From Bog-756 sp963725275 (lineage in GTDB: Bacteria > Actinomycetota > Acidimicrobiia > Acidimicrobiales > RAAP-2), in contig CAVRXS010000004.1 in NCBI GenBank assembly GCA_963725275.1, positions 62,001 through 126,000 on the forward strand: 64,000 nt of DNA, in the 5' to 3' direction. The notes under the pieces were generated by a model. It had not been told where the DNA came from, searched no databases, and saw only the letters and a program-made list of their open reading frames with translations. Position 1 is the first letter of the stretch. Each line of letters begins with the position of its first letter. Below are positions 34,262-43,500 of this stretch, one piece after another. Both the position numbers and the translations under genes were made by a program.

Positions 34262-35618
34262 TCACACCGAGATCGGTTCGCGTCGGCTCCTGGCACGGAT
34301 GAGCCCGCTCAGGTCGTCGAGACTGCCAGGGCGGCCCAGGTAGAAGCCCTGTCCGTAGCCGATGCCGAGATCGGTGAGGACCTCCAGCTCAGCGGCGGTT
34401 TCGACCCCCTCGGCGACGACTTTGGACCCGATCTCCCGACCGAAGGTCACCAGGGCGCTCGCGAGGGCGCGCCGCACCGGATCGAGGTCGATGTTGGCGG
34501 TGAGCTCCCGGTCCAATTTGATGATCTCAGGAGCCACCTCCAGCACCAGTGAGAGGCTCGCGAATCCTGTGCCGGTGTCATCGATTGCCACCTCGGCGCC
34601 GATCGCCCGCAGTCTCTTGCATGCCCGGTGCAGCGAGGGGTAGTCCGCTATATCGACGTGCTCGGTGAGCTCGACCACCACCCGGTTCGGCGTGCCCGTC
34701 TCGAGCAGATCAATCAGTTCGGACGAACAGAACGTGTCGGGTCCAGCATTGACTGCCATGCGAATGGGATCGGGCAGTACCGGCAGGTACGCAATGGCGC
34801 GTTCGATCGCGCGGAGCTCGAGTACGCGACCGAGTCCAACCGACGCTGCCTCGGCGAACCAGGCGTTCGGCCCACGCGCCGGTGGACCTGCAAACCGTGC
34901 CAGTGCCTCGACTTCGACCACTGTTCCGCTCCTGAGTGCGACGATCGGCTGGAAGGCCATACTGGGACCGCCATCGGAGAGCACCCGCTGGATTCGATCC
35001 AGTGCGGCAGATTCGAAGGCGGTTCCGGGGCAGACGACGTTCGCGACGAACGCCGACCGGGCGAGGGAGGTCTGGCTCTGACCGTCGAGGTGGCCATGCC
35101 CGGCGGTCGCATTCTCGTGCACCGGATGAAATTCCCAGCAGTGCGGTTGTACAAGAGGCCAAGTCGACGGCGGCGCCGATGACCGTCGAGACGAAGGGGG
35201 CCAGGCCCGACAGGCTTGCCTCATCTGCCGGCCCGAATGCACCCGCCTCGCTCGAGGTGATCAGGAGTACGCCGACCTTCTCCGCTGCCCACGACAATGG
35301 CACGCAGATCGTGGACAGGATCCCGGGGTTGATCACGAGGTTCTGAGCCGTCCGGGGGTCGATGGCCACATTGTCGGACCGCTGGGTGACGCCGGTGCTG
35401 AGGGCAAGACCGGTGAGACTGTGCGCGATCGCCACTCTCGTGCCGGTTGCTCCTGCGAGGTTCCCGGTGGAAGCGGTGTAGTCGAGGTATTTCGGCTCTG
35501 TGCACACCAGGACTGCGGCACCCTCCGCAGAGGGGACAAGGATCAGCGCCTCTGCGAGTACTCGGTCCATGACGCTCGCCGGATCGCTTGCGCTAGCGAT
35601 GGCCTGTCGTAGTCCCAT
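34262..35618 (-). pseudogene. GAF-EAL cyclic-di-GMP phosphodiesterase, frameshifted
   Basis: The N-terminal frame starts at an ATG (35618) after GAGAGG and encodes a GAF sensor of about 150 residues (AAVLVCTEPKYLDYTASTGN to TVIGAAVDLA). The EAL domain continues in another frame down to 34262; the shift lies between about 35030 and 35160. The EAL catalytic residues are complete: EALARF, the Asn in MAVNAGP, VELTEH, DDTGTGF, IKLDRELT, VAEGVET and the Gln in YGQGFYLG. A corrected protein would be about 450 residues and should hydrolyse c-di-GMP under control of a small ligand bound by GAF. The EAL part may also be translated alone. Confidence 0.75.
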
Positions 35619-35724
35619 GGTCGCCTCTCAGAACACCTGAGGAATCTCCTCGCTCTCCGTTGGGACGCATGAACCGGGCCAAAGAAGCAGAGCTCTCTCA
35701 CTTCTGGTTTCGGCAGATTCGCGT

Positions 35725-36051
35725 TCAGGCTTGAGAGACTCGTCCCCGACGACCGGCACGGGACCGGGACGGGGACGTGGTCCCGCCCAGTACCCGCAAC
35801 ACCTCGCCAATGGCCACGTCCCGGTCGGGGGCTTCGGGAAGAGGAAGGTGGGGACGGACCTCATACCGATTGCGGCGTCCATCTCGCTCTTTCACGATGT
35901 AGCCGCCGTCAGCCAGATCGCTGACGATTGCATAGGCGCTGCGTTCGGTGACGCCGATCTCGGCGGCAATCTCGCGCAGGCGGACCTCGGGATCACCGGC
36001 GATACACAGCAGCGCTCGCCCGTGGTTGCTCAGAAACGTCCATCGGGTCAT
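35725..36051 (-). CDS. winged-helix transcriptional regulator (MarR-like)
   Basis: A 108-residue DNA-binding protein: GRALLCIAGDPEVRLREIAA is the first helix pair, EIGVTERSAYAIVSDLADGG the recognition helix, and YIVKERDGRRNRYEVRP the wing. The tail (SRSRAGRRGR) is basic. It is divergent from the ice-binding-domain gene, with an AT-rich promoter region of about 120 bases between, so it is a good candidate to control that gene and the sortase as well as itself. No effector domain is visible. Confidence 0.8.
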   Translation of the reverse strand: MTRWTFLSNHGRALLCIAGDPEVRLREIAAEIGVTERSAYAIVSDLADGGYIVKERDGRRNRYEVRPHLPLPEAPDRDVAIGEVLRVLGGTTSPSRSRAGRRGRVSQA

Positions 36052-36174
36052 ACAGAACTGTACCTGATTTAGGAACTCTATTGCTAGTTTCTGGATACTA
36101 GAGTAGATTTGCTCTGTACGCCGAACGTCCGTCGCCGACGGTTATCTATTTCGGGCGTACACGAAGGGATCCCC
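36052..36174. promoter_or_regulatory. AT-rich divergent promoter region
   Basis: In a strongly GC-rich setting, 36055-36120 is AT-rich (AACTGTACCTGATTTAGGAA, GGATACTAGAGTAGATTTG). It lies between a winged-helix regulator and the ice-binding-domain gene, holds the imperfect dyad CTCTA...TAGAG, and has ACTGTAC and CTGTAC repeated at its two sides. AAGGGA at the end is the ribosome site of the + strand gene. Confidence 0.5.
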
Positions 36175-37356
36175 ATGCGTTCAGCCTGGTATTCGATGTT
36201 CCGTCACTTCCGCGCCCTGCAACCCGACAATGCCAACCAGCAGTCCGGGCGACGACCGTCGCGACGCGATCATCGGTGGGCAGCAGGAGGCATCGCCGCC
36301 GTTCCTGTGATGGCATTGCTGCTGGTCGAAATGGCCTTCGTTCCATCGGCCTCAGCGGCCCAGACCGTCCAACTCGGCACCGCCACTCCGTTCGCCGTCC
36401 TGGCGGGAACTGCAGTGACCGACGTCCCGACCTCCTCCATCACCGGCGACGTCGGACTCAGTCCCGCTGCCGGCACCAACTACGCCGGACTCACCCAAGC
36501 CGAGGTGACCGGAACCATCTACTCCACCGACGGCACCGGTCCTGCGGGCACCGTCAACGACCCGGCCCTCCTGACCACGGCGAAGAACGATCTGACAACG
36601 GCCTATGTGGCCGCAGCGGGTCAGCCTCCGACCACCACGTTCGTCGCCGGCGACAACCAACTCGGTGGCCAGACCCTCACCCCTGGGGTCTACGCCTTCG
36701 GCCACGCCGCCACAGCCAACATCACGGCCGCCAGCCCGCTCGTCCTCAACGGCGAGGGTGACACCAACGCCGTCTTCGTCTTCCAGGCCTCGTCCGACTT
36801 GGTGACCGCCTCGAACAGCGTGGTCCAGCTCGAGAACGGGGCCCAGGCATGCAACGTCTTCTGGCAGGTGGGCAGCTCTGCGACGCTCAACTCCGCCAGC
36901 ACGTTCGTTGGCACCATCATGGCCCTGACGTCCGCCACGCTGGACACCGGAGCAACCGTGCAGGGCCGGGTCCTCGCCCGCAACGGGGCCGTCACCCTCG
37001 ACGCCAACACGATCACCACACCGTCGGCGTGCACGGTTTCGACGGCGACCACCACAACCACCGCACCAGCCACCACTGCCACCACGCCGGCCGGAACGGG
37101 CTCGATCGTCACGTCCGGAAGCACCACATCCGGGGAAGCGGCCACCGGTAGCGGCGCAGCTGCGGGTACGGGTGGCGCTGCGGCGGTCGTTCCATCGGGC
37201 TTCCCGCACACCGGCTTCGGTGGTGCGGCCCACTCCCGTGACAACGGACTGATCGTCATGGGGATCGTGACGCTTGTGGGTGCGATGGGGGCATTCACCG
37301 TGGCCGTCCGACGTCGCCGCCTCACGCAGAATGCGTCGCCCGACGTGACCCCTTGA
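36175..37356 (+). CDS. ice-binding (DUF3494) domain protein with LPXTG-like sorting signal
   Basis: A 393-residue exported protein. The ATG at 36175 follows GAAGGGA. A long N-terminal signal carries a hydrophobic stretch (GGIAAVPVMALLLVEMAFVP) cut near ASAA. The ice-binding domain follows: LGTATPFAVLAGTAVTDVPT, ITGDVGLSPAAGT, NQLGGQTLTPGVYAF, TFVGTIMALTSATLDTGATV and QGRVLARNGAVTLDANTI. A Thr/Ala/Gly-rich linker leads to FPHTG (about 343-347), a hydrophobic helix and RRRR, the layout of a cell-wall sorting signal. The domain is an adhesin or ice-binding beta-solenoid. The overlapping sortase gene is the obvious anchoring enzyme. Confidence 0.88.
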   Translation: MRSAWYSMFRHFRALQPDNANQQSGRRPSRRDHRWAAGGIAAVPVMALLLVEMAFVPSASAAQTVQLGTATPFAVLAGTAVTDVPTSSITGDVGLSPAAGTNYAGLTQAEVTGTIYSTDGTGPAGTVNDPALLTTAKNDLTTAYVAAAGQPPTTTFVAGDNQLGGQTLTPGVYAFGHAATANITAASPLVLNGEGDTNAVFVFQASSDLVTASNSVVQLENGAQACNVFWQVGSSATLNSASTFVGTIMALTSATLDTGATVQGRVLARNGAVTLDANTITTPSACTVSTATTTTTAPATTATTPAGTGSIVTSGSTTSGEAATGSGAAAGTGGAAAVVPSGFPHTGFGGAAHSRDNGLIVMGIVTLVGAMGAFTVAVRRRRLTQNASPDVTP

Positions 37357-38045
37357 ACTGGGCCACTCCCGTACGAGTCTTCTTCCGAAGACGGGCTTGG
37401 TGGGTGGCAGCAACCGTCTTGATCTTGGCCGGCACGGGATCGCTGGTGATGGGGGTGCGCGGGAACGACCACGCACTTCCACCCCCGGCTCCGTCTGTCG
37501 CCGCCCGCAATGCGGCGGTCACCTCCCCCCGGGCGATGGCAGCCCTCCATACCGCCCGCTCGGTCCCTCTGACATTGACTGTCCCGGCCATCGGTCTGTC
37601 GGTCCCCGTGGGCACGCTCGGACTCGATGCCGACGGCACGGTACAGGTGCCGACGAGCTCTCAGGCGACGGGATGGTTCCGGCTGGGCCCCACGCCCGGT
37701 GAGATCGGCTCAGCCGTCATCCTCGGCCACGTCGACAGCTATCTGGGCCCGGGGGTGTTCTTCCAGCTTCGGACCCTTGCCGCCGGAGACCAGGTGGACG
37801 TCGGATTGAGCGACGGAGTCACCGTCCGGTTCACCGTCAACGCAGTGGTCATGTACTCGAAACAGCAGTTCCCGGCCCAACGCGTCTACGGATCCCACGG
37901 AGCGAGCGCACTCCAGCTGGTCACCTGCGGTGGGGTGTTCGATCACCAGACGGGGAGCTACCTCTCCAACATCGTGGCGTACACATCCCTCACCGCGGTC
38001 ATCCCCGCACCCACCGCCAACCCACCACTGCAGCCGTCGACCTGA
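37353..38045 (+). CDS. class F sortase, probable partner of the ice-binding-domain protein
   Basis: A 230-residue membrane-anchored transpeptidase. It starts at a TTG that overlaps the previous stop (TTGA), so the pair is coupled. One helix (about 15-34), a Pro/Ala linker, then the sortase barrel: LTVPAIGLSVPVGTLGLDADG, VILGHVDSYLGPGVFF with His126, and ALQLVTCGGVFDHQTGSY with Cys192. This is the class F layout. No arginine occurs after Arg177, so the catalytic Arg normally found downstream of the Cys is absent. It would attach FPHTG proteins to the wall, unless the missing Arg makes it inactive or another residue substitutes. Confidence 0.85.
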   Translation: MNWATPVRVFFRRRAWWVAATVLILAGTGSLVMGVRGNDHALPPPAPSVAARNAAVTSPRAMAALHTARSVPLTLTVPAIGLSVPVGTLGLDADGTVQVPTSSQATGWFRLGPTPGEIGSAVILGHVDSYLGPGVFFQLRTLAAGDQVDVGLSDGVTVRFTVNAVVMYSKQQFPAQRVYGSHGASALQLVTCGGVFDHQTGSYLSNIVAYTSLTAVIPAPTANPPLQPST

Positions 38046-38114
38046 CAATCGCGCAGGGCGGCACGGGGATGACCCGCGCCGGGACTCGACCTCTGTCCGA
38101 TCCGTCGGAATCGA

Positions 38115-38483
38115 TCAGGCGCGTTCAGCCTCGTAGGAGCGGTCCTCGGACGGTCCGGTCCGCGGGGTGCGCCGACGCTCCTTCACGGCCCACTCCGCTT
38201 TCGACGCCTTCGAGCGTCGCTCCTTGGCCGCTGCGCTGAAACGGTGCTCTGCACCCTGGGGGGTGATCCCTCCGACCGCCTGCCCTATCTCGCGCCAGCT
38301 GGCGCCGTGCGTCCGAGCGGCGTCGGCGGAACGTTGGCCGAGTCGCTCTGCGGAACGTCGGAGGGAGTCGGCGAACCGCAGCTCGGCAAGTGCCGCTTCC
38401 CGGCCTGCAGGGACCTCCTCGAGGACGTCCTCCAGGCCACGTTGGATGAGGTGGTCGGCTTGCGACTCGACATCAGGTGTCAT
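38115..38483 (-). CDS. small helix-turn-helix regulator
   Basis: A 122-residue protein. The ATG at 38483 opens an acidic helix (DHLIQRGLEDVLEEVPAG), then LRFADSLRRSAERLGQRSAD and ARTHGASWREIGQAVGGITP with QGAEHRF. The latter is the two-helix DNA-binding unit (ASWREIGQAVG...QGAEHRF) common in small actinobacterial regulators. The C-terminus is basic and disordered. It is divergent from a secreted protein at 38562; between the two starts lie three perfect 14-bp sites, so autoregulation and control of the neighbour are likely by inference. Confidence 0.75.
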   Translation of the reverse strand: MTPDVESQADHLIQRGLEDVLEEVPAGREAALAELRFADSLRRSAERLGQRSADAARTHGASWREIGQAVGGITPQGAEHRFSAAAKERRSKASKAEWAVKERRRTPRTGPSEDRSYEAERA

Positions 38484-38515
38484 CGCTCCAGGGTACGCGA
38501 AAGGATTCCAGATAT

Positions 38516-38568
38516 CAACCATGTGTTGACAACCATGTGTTGAGGACATAGGCTTCAACACATGGTTG
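38516..38568. promoter_or_regulatory. three perfect 14-bp operator-like sites
   Basis: CAACCATGTGTTGA occurs at 38516-38529 and immediately again at 38530-38543; its exact reverse complement TCAACACATGGTTG occurs at 38555-38568. Each unit is itself a partial dyad (CAAC...GTTG). The third unit contains the ATG at 38562 of the rightward gene, and the first lies 32 bases upstream of the regulator's start. Binding there would block both promoters or the start region of the secreted protein. Confidence 0.75.
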
Positions 38569-39482
38569 AGATGCGGCGGGTTCTCGGCCGCTCTGTCGGG
38601 GCAGCATTGGCCGCGGGTGGCGTGGCGGTCATCGCCCTCTGCCTGGCGTCTTCCGCGCAGTTCGGTCCGACGGCCGCCTCCGGACCCGAACGGCCCGGGC
38701 CTCACTCCGGTCACGTGACCCCGGCGCCTCGCCGGACGTCCACACCACCGGCCAGGAGCGCCGGGAACGCCCCGACGGCACCGGTGCGGATCGACGCCGT
38801 CGCCCGTCAGGTTCCCACATCTCCCGTTGCCACTCCGCCGCCTCTCCCGACGATTGCATCACTGATCGAACAGGTGGAGACAGCGGGAATCGAGCCGGGC
38901 CCGAGCTGGAGCTGGAGCTGGGGAGACACCTCGGCACGATGCGGAACCATCGCCGGGCTCGGCGCAGCGACTGGTTGTACCTCCTGGGCGTCGGGAACGA
39001 TCCGGACCGTTTTTTCCGGGCAGCCGAACCTGGCCCTCGTCGCCCATGAAGTGGCCAATGCCGAGACAGAGGCCGATGCCCTCCCTGCACTCCTCGACCA
39101 GGTGGCCGCGGCGGCATCGGGCTCCTCGTGGTCGCCTACGGACGCCGTGGCGTCCTGCCTCGTGGTCCACACGCTGGGATTCCAGGACGATGCGGCCGGG
39201 ACGTGGCAGTGTCCTGTCCCGTTGGCCGACTACGTCACCGCCCACATCCACGACACCCTCGTCACCACGACGACAACCGCCGTGTGCGGAAGGGCATCGA
39301 GCAGCCCGTCAACACTCACCTTCGTAGCCAGTGCCGGCACACTCACAGTCACAGGACCGGGAGACGCCCCGGCTCCGCAGACTGCACCTGCGGGAACCCC
39401 TCTGACCGTCTCGGGTATCGGGACATTCACCGCGGTGGACGTGGGCGGATCTGTCGCCACGTCTGGATCATGTGAAGCGTGA
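38562..39482 (+). CDS. secreted protein of unknown function
   Basis: A 306-residue exported protein. The start is the ATG at 38562 or 38571; both are close to the operator sites and neither has a strong ribosome site. The signal peptide is RRVLGRSVGAALAAGGVAVI, followed by a Pro/Ser/Thr-rich linker (about residues 38-95). The globular part contains WSWSWGDTSARCGTIAGLG, several cysteines, and LALVAHEVANAETEADALPA, an HE-containing helix. Whether this is a catalytic site is unknown. A beta-rich C-terminal part follows (LTFVASAGTLTVTG). I recognise no family. Its unusual control region suggests regulated surface expression. Confidence 0.65.
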   Translation: MVEMRRVLGRSVGAALAAGGVAVIALCLASSAQFGPTAASGPERPGPHSGHVTPAPRRTSTPPARSAGNAPTAPVRIDAVARQVPTSPVATPPPLPTIASLIEQVETAGIEPGPSWSWSWGDTSARCGTIAGLGAATGCTSWASGTIRTVFSGQPNLALVAHEVANAETEADALPALLDQVAAAASGSSWSPTDAVASCLVVHTLGFQDDAAGTWQCPVPLADYVTAHIHDTLVTTTTTAVCGRASSSPSTLTFVASAGTLTVTGPGDAPAPQTAPAGTPLTVSGIGTFTAVDVGGSVATSGSCEA

Positions 39483-39596
39483 GGCGCCGGGAAGCCCTGG
39501 TCCCCCGTGGACGTCGAGGCCGACGGACGGCCGATTCCGCCCGCGCTAACGTGCTCTGATTCTGCACGATCGACAGGTGAGGCTCGAAGGGAATCG

Positions 39597-40587
39597 ATGA
39601 CCCGATTCGTCGAAAGCACCATCACGTTCCCGTACAAGCGGTCCCTCGGACCCGTGTCGGGGCGTTCATGACCGCCCTCACCGAGAAGCGGATCCTCGGG
39701 CATCCGCTGCCAGGACGCGGTGCTGGTGCCTCCCATGGAGTGGGACCCGGCGACCGGGGCCGAGCTGCCCCACGAGTTCGTCGAGGTGGGGCCGGCGGGC
39801 ACGGTCGAGTCGTGGACATGGGTGGCCGTCGCCGTCGGAGCAGCATCCGCTCGACCATCCCTTCGCCTTCGCCTTCGTCCGTCTGGACGGTGCCACGACT
39901 CCCCTGCTGCATGCGGTCGACGCCGGGACGCCAGCGGCCATGTCCGAGGGGATGCGGGTGGCCCCCCGTTGGCGGGGCAGCCGGGAGGGGCGGATCGACG
40001 ACATCATCTGCTTCGTCCCCGGCGAGGTGACCGAGACCGAGGGCGAGGACACCGGTGCAGCCGCCGAGCCGGTGACCCGGATGGACTACCTGGCCTCGAT
40101 CACCTACCGGAACCCGGTCCCCGAGGCCGCCGACCGGGCCACCGAGGCATCCCGGGAGCACCGGCTGCTGGGTCTGCGCTGTCCGACCTGTGGACGGGTC
40201 TACGCCGGCGGGCGCGGGCTACTGCCCCGATCGACGCCATCGAGCTCGGGCCCGAGTGCGAGGTGGATCTGCCCCACACCGGCACCATCACCAACTTCGC
40301 CATCGTCACCCCGGTGCCAGTACCCGGGCCAGACCGAGACCGAGCCGTTCGTCCGGGCCTTCGTCCTGCTCGACGGCACCGACGTGATCATCCCCTACTC
40401 GCCGGTGATCGAGCTGCCCGCCGACCAGGTGCGGGTCGGCCAGCGGGTCGACGCCGTCTGGGCGTCGCCGGCCGAGGAGATCGAGGAGGGTGGCGGCATG
40501 GGTGGGAGCTGGGGCTCGCTGCTCGGCTGGATCCCCAACGGCGAGCCGGACCTCGACGATCCCGACCTCGTGAACCGGATCTTCTGA
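39597..40587 (+). pseudogene. Zn-ribbon/OB-fold (DUF35) acyl-CoA-associated protein, multiply frameshifted
   Basis: Pieces in all three frames reassemble into one protein: MTRFVESTITFPYKRSLGPV, MTALTEKRILG, VLVPPMEWDPATGAELPHEF, HPFAFAFVRLDGATTPLLHA, MDYLASITYRNPVPEA, the zinc ribbon LRCPTCGRVYAGGRG, then IVTPV, QYPGQTETEPFVRAFVLLDG and a final LGWIPNGEPDL. At least six one-base shifts are needed (near 39657, 39697, 39825, 40210, 40235 and 40320), mostly in G or C runs. Such proteins pair with SCP2-type thiolases and bind acyl-CoA or enoyl-CoA in steroid side-chain degradation. The two thiolases follow directly. Confidence 0.75.
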
Positions 40588-40588
40588 C

Positions 40589-41622
40589 ATGAGCGCACCC
40601 TCCGACACGACATCGCCGTCATCGGCTGGGCCCAGACCCCCATGGTCCGCCACACCGACAAGTCGGAGACCCAGCTGCTGATGGAGGCCATCACCGACGC
40701 CATCGTCGCCGCTCGGCCTGACCCGGGCCGACATCGACTTCACGTGCCTGGGCAGCTGCGACTACATCACCGGCCAGGCCTTCTCCTTCGTGTCCAACCT
40801 CGACGCCATCGGCGCCTGGCCCCCGAAGCGGGACTCCCACGTGGAGATGGACGGCGCCTGGGCCCTCTACGAGGCGTGGCTCCGGCTGCAGGAGGGCGAC
40901 ATCGAGATCGCCGTGGTCACCGGCTCCGGTCGCTCCTCGACCGGCGATCCGGCCCTGATCTACCCCATGGAGATGGACCCGTACTTCCTCGCCCCCCTCG
41001 GGGCCGATCCGCTGACCTTCGCCGCCCTGCAGGCCCGGGCGGTCATCGCCGCCGGCATCGCCGACGAGCGCTCGATGGCCGAGGTGGCCGTGCGGGCCCG
41101 GGGCAAGGGCGACGTCGAGTCCCTGCTGGCCGAGGACTTCGTCCGCCAGCCGCTCCGCCGCCACGACGTACCCCCGATCACCGACGGGGCCGCCGCCATG
41201 GTGCTGGCCACCGGCGATCGGGCCCGTCAGCTGGTGGAACGGCCGGCCTACATCACCGGGTTCGACCACCGGACCGAGTGCCACAATCCGTCGTTCCGGG
41301 CCCTGGACGACTCACCGTCCACCCGGATCGCCGCCGAGGCCGCCGGGCTGGGCGACGCCCCGGTCGAGGTGGCCGAGCTCCAGGCCGCCTTCACCCACGA
41401 GGAGCTGCTCCTGCGCAAGTGTCCTCGGCCTCGGGGACGACGTGGCGGTGAACCCCTCCGGGGGGGCGCTGCGGGCCAATCCCGATCATGGCCACCGGAC
41501 TGTGCCGGGTGGGCTACGCCGCCGACCACATCTTCGGGGGCGGCCGCCGGGCCCTGGCCCATGCGACCTCCGGGCCGTGCCTGCAACAGAACCTCGTCTG
41601 CATCCTGGAGGGACGGTCATGA
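40589..41622 (+). pseudogene. SCP2-type thiolase (first), frameshifted
   Basis: The ATG at 40589 lies one base after the preceding stop. The protein-like sequence is IAVIGWAQTPMVRHTDKSET in one frame, then from about 40715 FTCLGSCDYITGQAFSFVSN, HVEMDGAWALYEAWLRLQEG, IEIAVVTGSGRSSTGDPALI, ITDGAAAMVLATGDRARQLV and AELQAAFTHEELLLR; near 41420 the frame changes again to DDVAVNPSGGALRANP, a conserved thiolase end motif. Three shifts are needed. These non-specific lipid-transfer-like thiolases act with the Zn-ribbon/OB-fold partner. The stop overlaps the next start (ATGA). Confidence 0.75.
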
Positions 41623-42787
41623 GCACACCTCCGGTGCGCCGTCGTCGGGGTCGGCCAGACCCACCACAAGTCCCGGCGGCTCGACGTGTCCTTCGGCGGT
41701 CTGGTGCGGGAGGCCGTCTTCCGGGCCCTCGACGACGCCCAGATGACGCTGGCCGACATCGACGCCGTGGTGCTGGGCAAGGCTCCCGACCTCTTCGAGG
41801 GCGTGATGAAGCCCGAGCTCTACCTCTCCGACGCCCTCGGCGCGGTGGGCAAGCCCATGTTCCGGGTCCACACGGCCGGATCGGTGGGCGGCACCACCGC
41901 CATCGTGGCCGCCTCGCACGTCCAGGCGGGCAAGCACCGGACGGTGCTGGCCGTCGCCTTCGAGAAGCAGTCCGAGGGCAACGCCCAGTTCGCCCTGGGC
42001 AGCGGGAAGGGCGCCTCGCTCGGGGCCGGGGGCGCCTTCGCCCCGTTCATCCGGGCGTACATCCAACGCAGCGGCGCCCCCGAGCACATCGGGTGGAAGG
42101 TGGCGGTCAAGGACCGGCTCAACGCCCTGAAGAACCCCTACGCCCACCTCAAGATCGAGGACATCTCCATCGAGAAGGTCAAGGCCTCGCCGATGATGTG
42201 GGAGCCCGACCCGGTTCCTCGAGTCCTGCCCGTCGTCGGACGGGGCCTGCGCCGTGGTCATCACCGACGAGGCGGGCGGCAACGCTGCGGCGGCCGACGG
42301 TCGGCCGCCGGCGTGGATCCTGGCGTCCTCGTCCCGCTCCGAGCCGCCCAGCTTCCCCGGCCGCGACCCGGTGCGGCCCGCCGCCGCCCTCCAGTGCGCC
42401 GCCGACGTCTACGCCGACGCCGGCATCACCGATCCCCGTCGCCAGATCGACACCGCCGAGCTGTACGTCCCGTTCTCCTGGCTCGAGCCCATCTGGCTCG
42501 AGGCCTTCGGCCTGGCCGAGGAGGGCGAGGGTTGGAAGCTGGTCGACGACGGCACCACCGAGCTCGGGGGCTCGCTGCCCGTCAATGCCTCCGGTGGCGT
42601 CCTGTCCAGCAATCCCATCGGGGCCTCGGGTCTGCTGCGGTTCGCCGAGGCGGCCAACCAGGTGCGGGGTGCGGCCGGCGAGCACCAGGTCGACGGGGCC
42701 AAGGTGGCCATCGGCATGGCCTACGGCGCCAACAACCAGTACTTCAGCACCTGGGCCGTCGGGAGTTCGCTGCACCCGTTCGAGTAG
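41619..42787 (+). pseudogene. SCP2-type thiolase (second), frameshifted
   Basis: From the ATG at 41619 the frame shifts near 41632 to CAVVGVGQTHHKSRR, FRALDDAQMTLADIDAVVLG, HTAGSVGGTTAIVAASHVQA, HRTVLAVAFEKQSEGNAQFA and IEDISIEKVKASPMMWEP. Near 42215 it shifts again to GACAVVITDEAGGNAAAADG, YVPFSWLEPIWLEAFGLAEE and LGGSLPVNASGGVLSSNPIG. The N-terminal and active-site style (SVGGTTAIVAA) and the late NASGG motif are those of the lipid-transfer thiolases. Two shifts are needed. It forms a three-gene operon with the preceding two. Confidence 0.78.
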
Positions 42788-42810
42788 GTGGGCAGCGAGG
42801 AGTCTCTCGT

Positions 42811-43083
42811 TCAGGCCTCGATCTCGACCTCGGTGATCCCGCACCTGATCACAGTCGGGCCTCCGGCCGGTGTCAGCGGTGCGATCGCCGACCGGGCATC
42901 GTCTTCGGTATCGAAGACGATGACGCAGGTTCCGGTTCCGGCCCCGTCGTTCATCCACATCGCCTTCTGGAAGCCCGGCAGTGCCTTTGCCTCGGGAACA
43001 ACGATGTCGTTGAGGACCGAGTGTCGGTGCTCGATGTCCGAGTCCGGGCTGAGCTCGACCTCGATCAGGACGGCATGTGTCAC
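42811..43083 (-). CDS. small dimeric alpha-beta barrel protein
   Basis: A 90-residue protein from a GTG at 43083 with GAGGTG upstream. The pattern ELSPDSDIEHRHSVLNDIVV, then LPGFQKAMWMND and TCVIVFDTEDDARSAIAP, is a ferredoxin-like barrel of the ABM/YCII type: strand, helix, strand, with DTEDDAR heading the second helix. Such small proteins act as monooxygenases or stress proteins; no catalytic residue is assigned. Position downstream of, and convergent with, the thiolase operon suggests no direct link. Confidence 0.7.
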   Translation of the reverse strand: MTHAVLIEVELSPDSDIEHRHSVLNDIVVPEAKALPGFQKAMWMNDGAGTGTCVIVFDTEDDARSAIAPLTPAGGPTVIRCGITEVEIEA

Positions 43084-43141
43084 GTGTGGTCACCTCGGTG
43101 TGGTGGGGGGATCTCGCCCGACGAACGACCCTCTCTACCGG

Positions 43142-43378
43142 TCAGTCCTCGGGAAGAGCGGCGAAATCCCGCTTGGCCTGTCTGTACCACCCCATTCCTG
43201 CCAGCGGATGCTTCCACCTTCCCTTCATCTCCTTCAGGGTCGGTCCGTGCGCCTCGTCACCCGAGGCCACCACGTCCTTGAGATGCTGGTCCTGCGCCTT
43301 GATCACCTCGTCTGCGGTCTTGCCGTGGTGCGCGACCTCACACGGTCCACCCAATTGTTTACAGGTCATCGTTTTCAT
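43142..43378 (-). CDS. small DUF1059-like protein
   Basis: A 78-residue protein from the ATG at 43378 with AGAGGCG seven bases upstream. It begins MKTMTCKQLGGPCEVAHHGK and TADEVIKAQDQHLKDV, matching the C...GGPC...G.T..EV.. pattern of DUF1059 small proteins, whose two cysteines and histidines suggest metal binding. A C-terminal extension (TLKEMKGRWKHPLAGMGWYR) is an extra helix. Function unknown. The frame stays open upstream to 44302, but the longer reading is an out-of-frame shadow of the hydrolase. Confidence 0.7.
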   Translation of the reverse strand: MKTMTCKQLGGPCEVAHHGKTADEVIKAQDQHLKDVVASGDEAHGPTLKEMKGRWKHPLAGMGWYRQAKRDFAALPED

Positions 43379-43500
43379 GCGGTTCGCCTCTGTTTCTGGT
43401 CCTCGGCCGTCAACCGGGATGTCCAGCGATTGTAGGAGTACCGCCCCGTTGCATGCTTCTCCGATCGTGCTCGGTCCACGAACCACCGGTTGCGCGTCGC

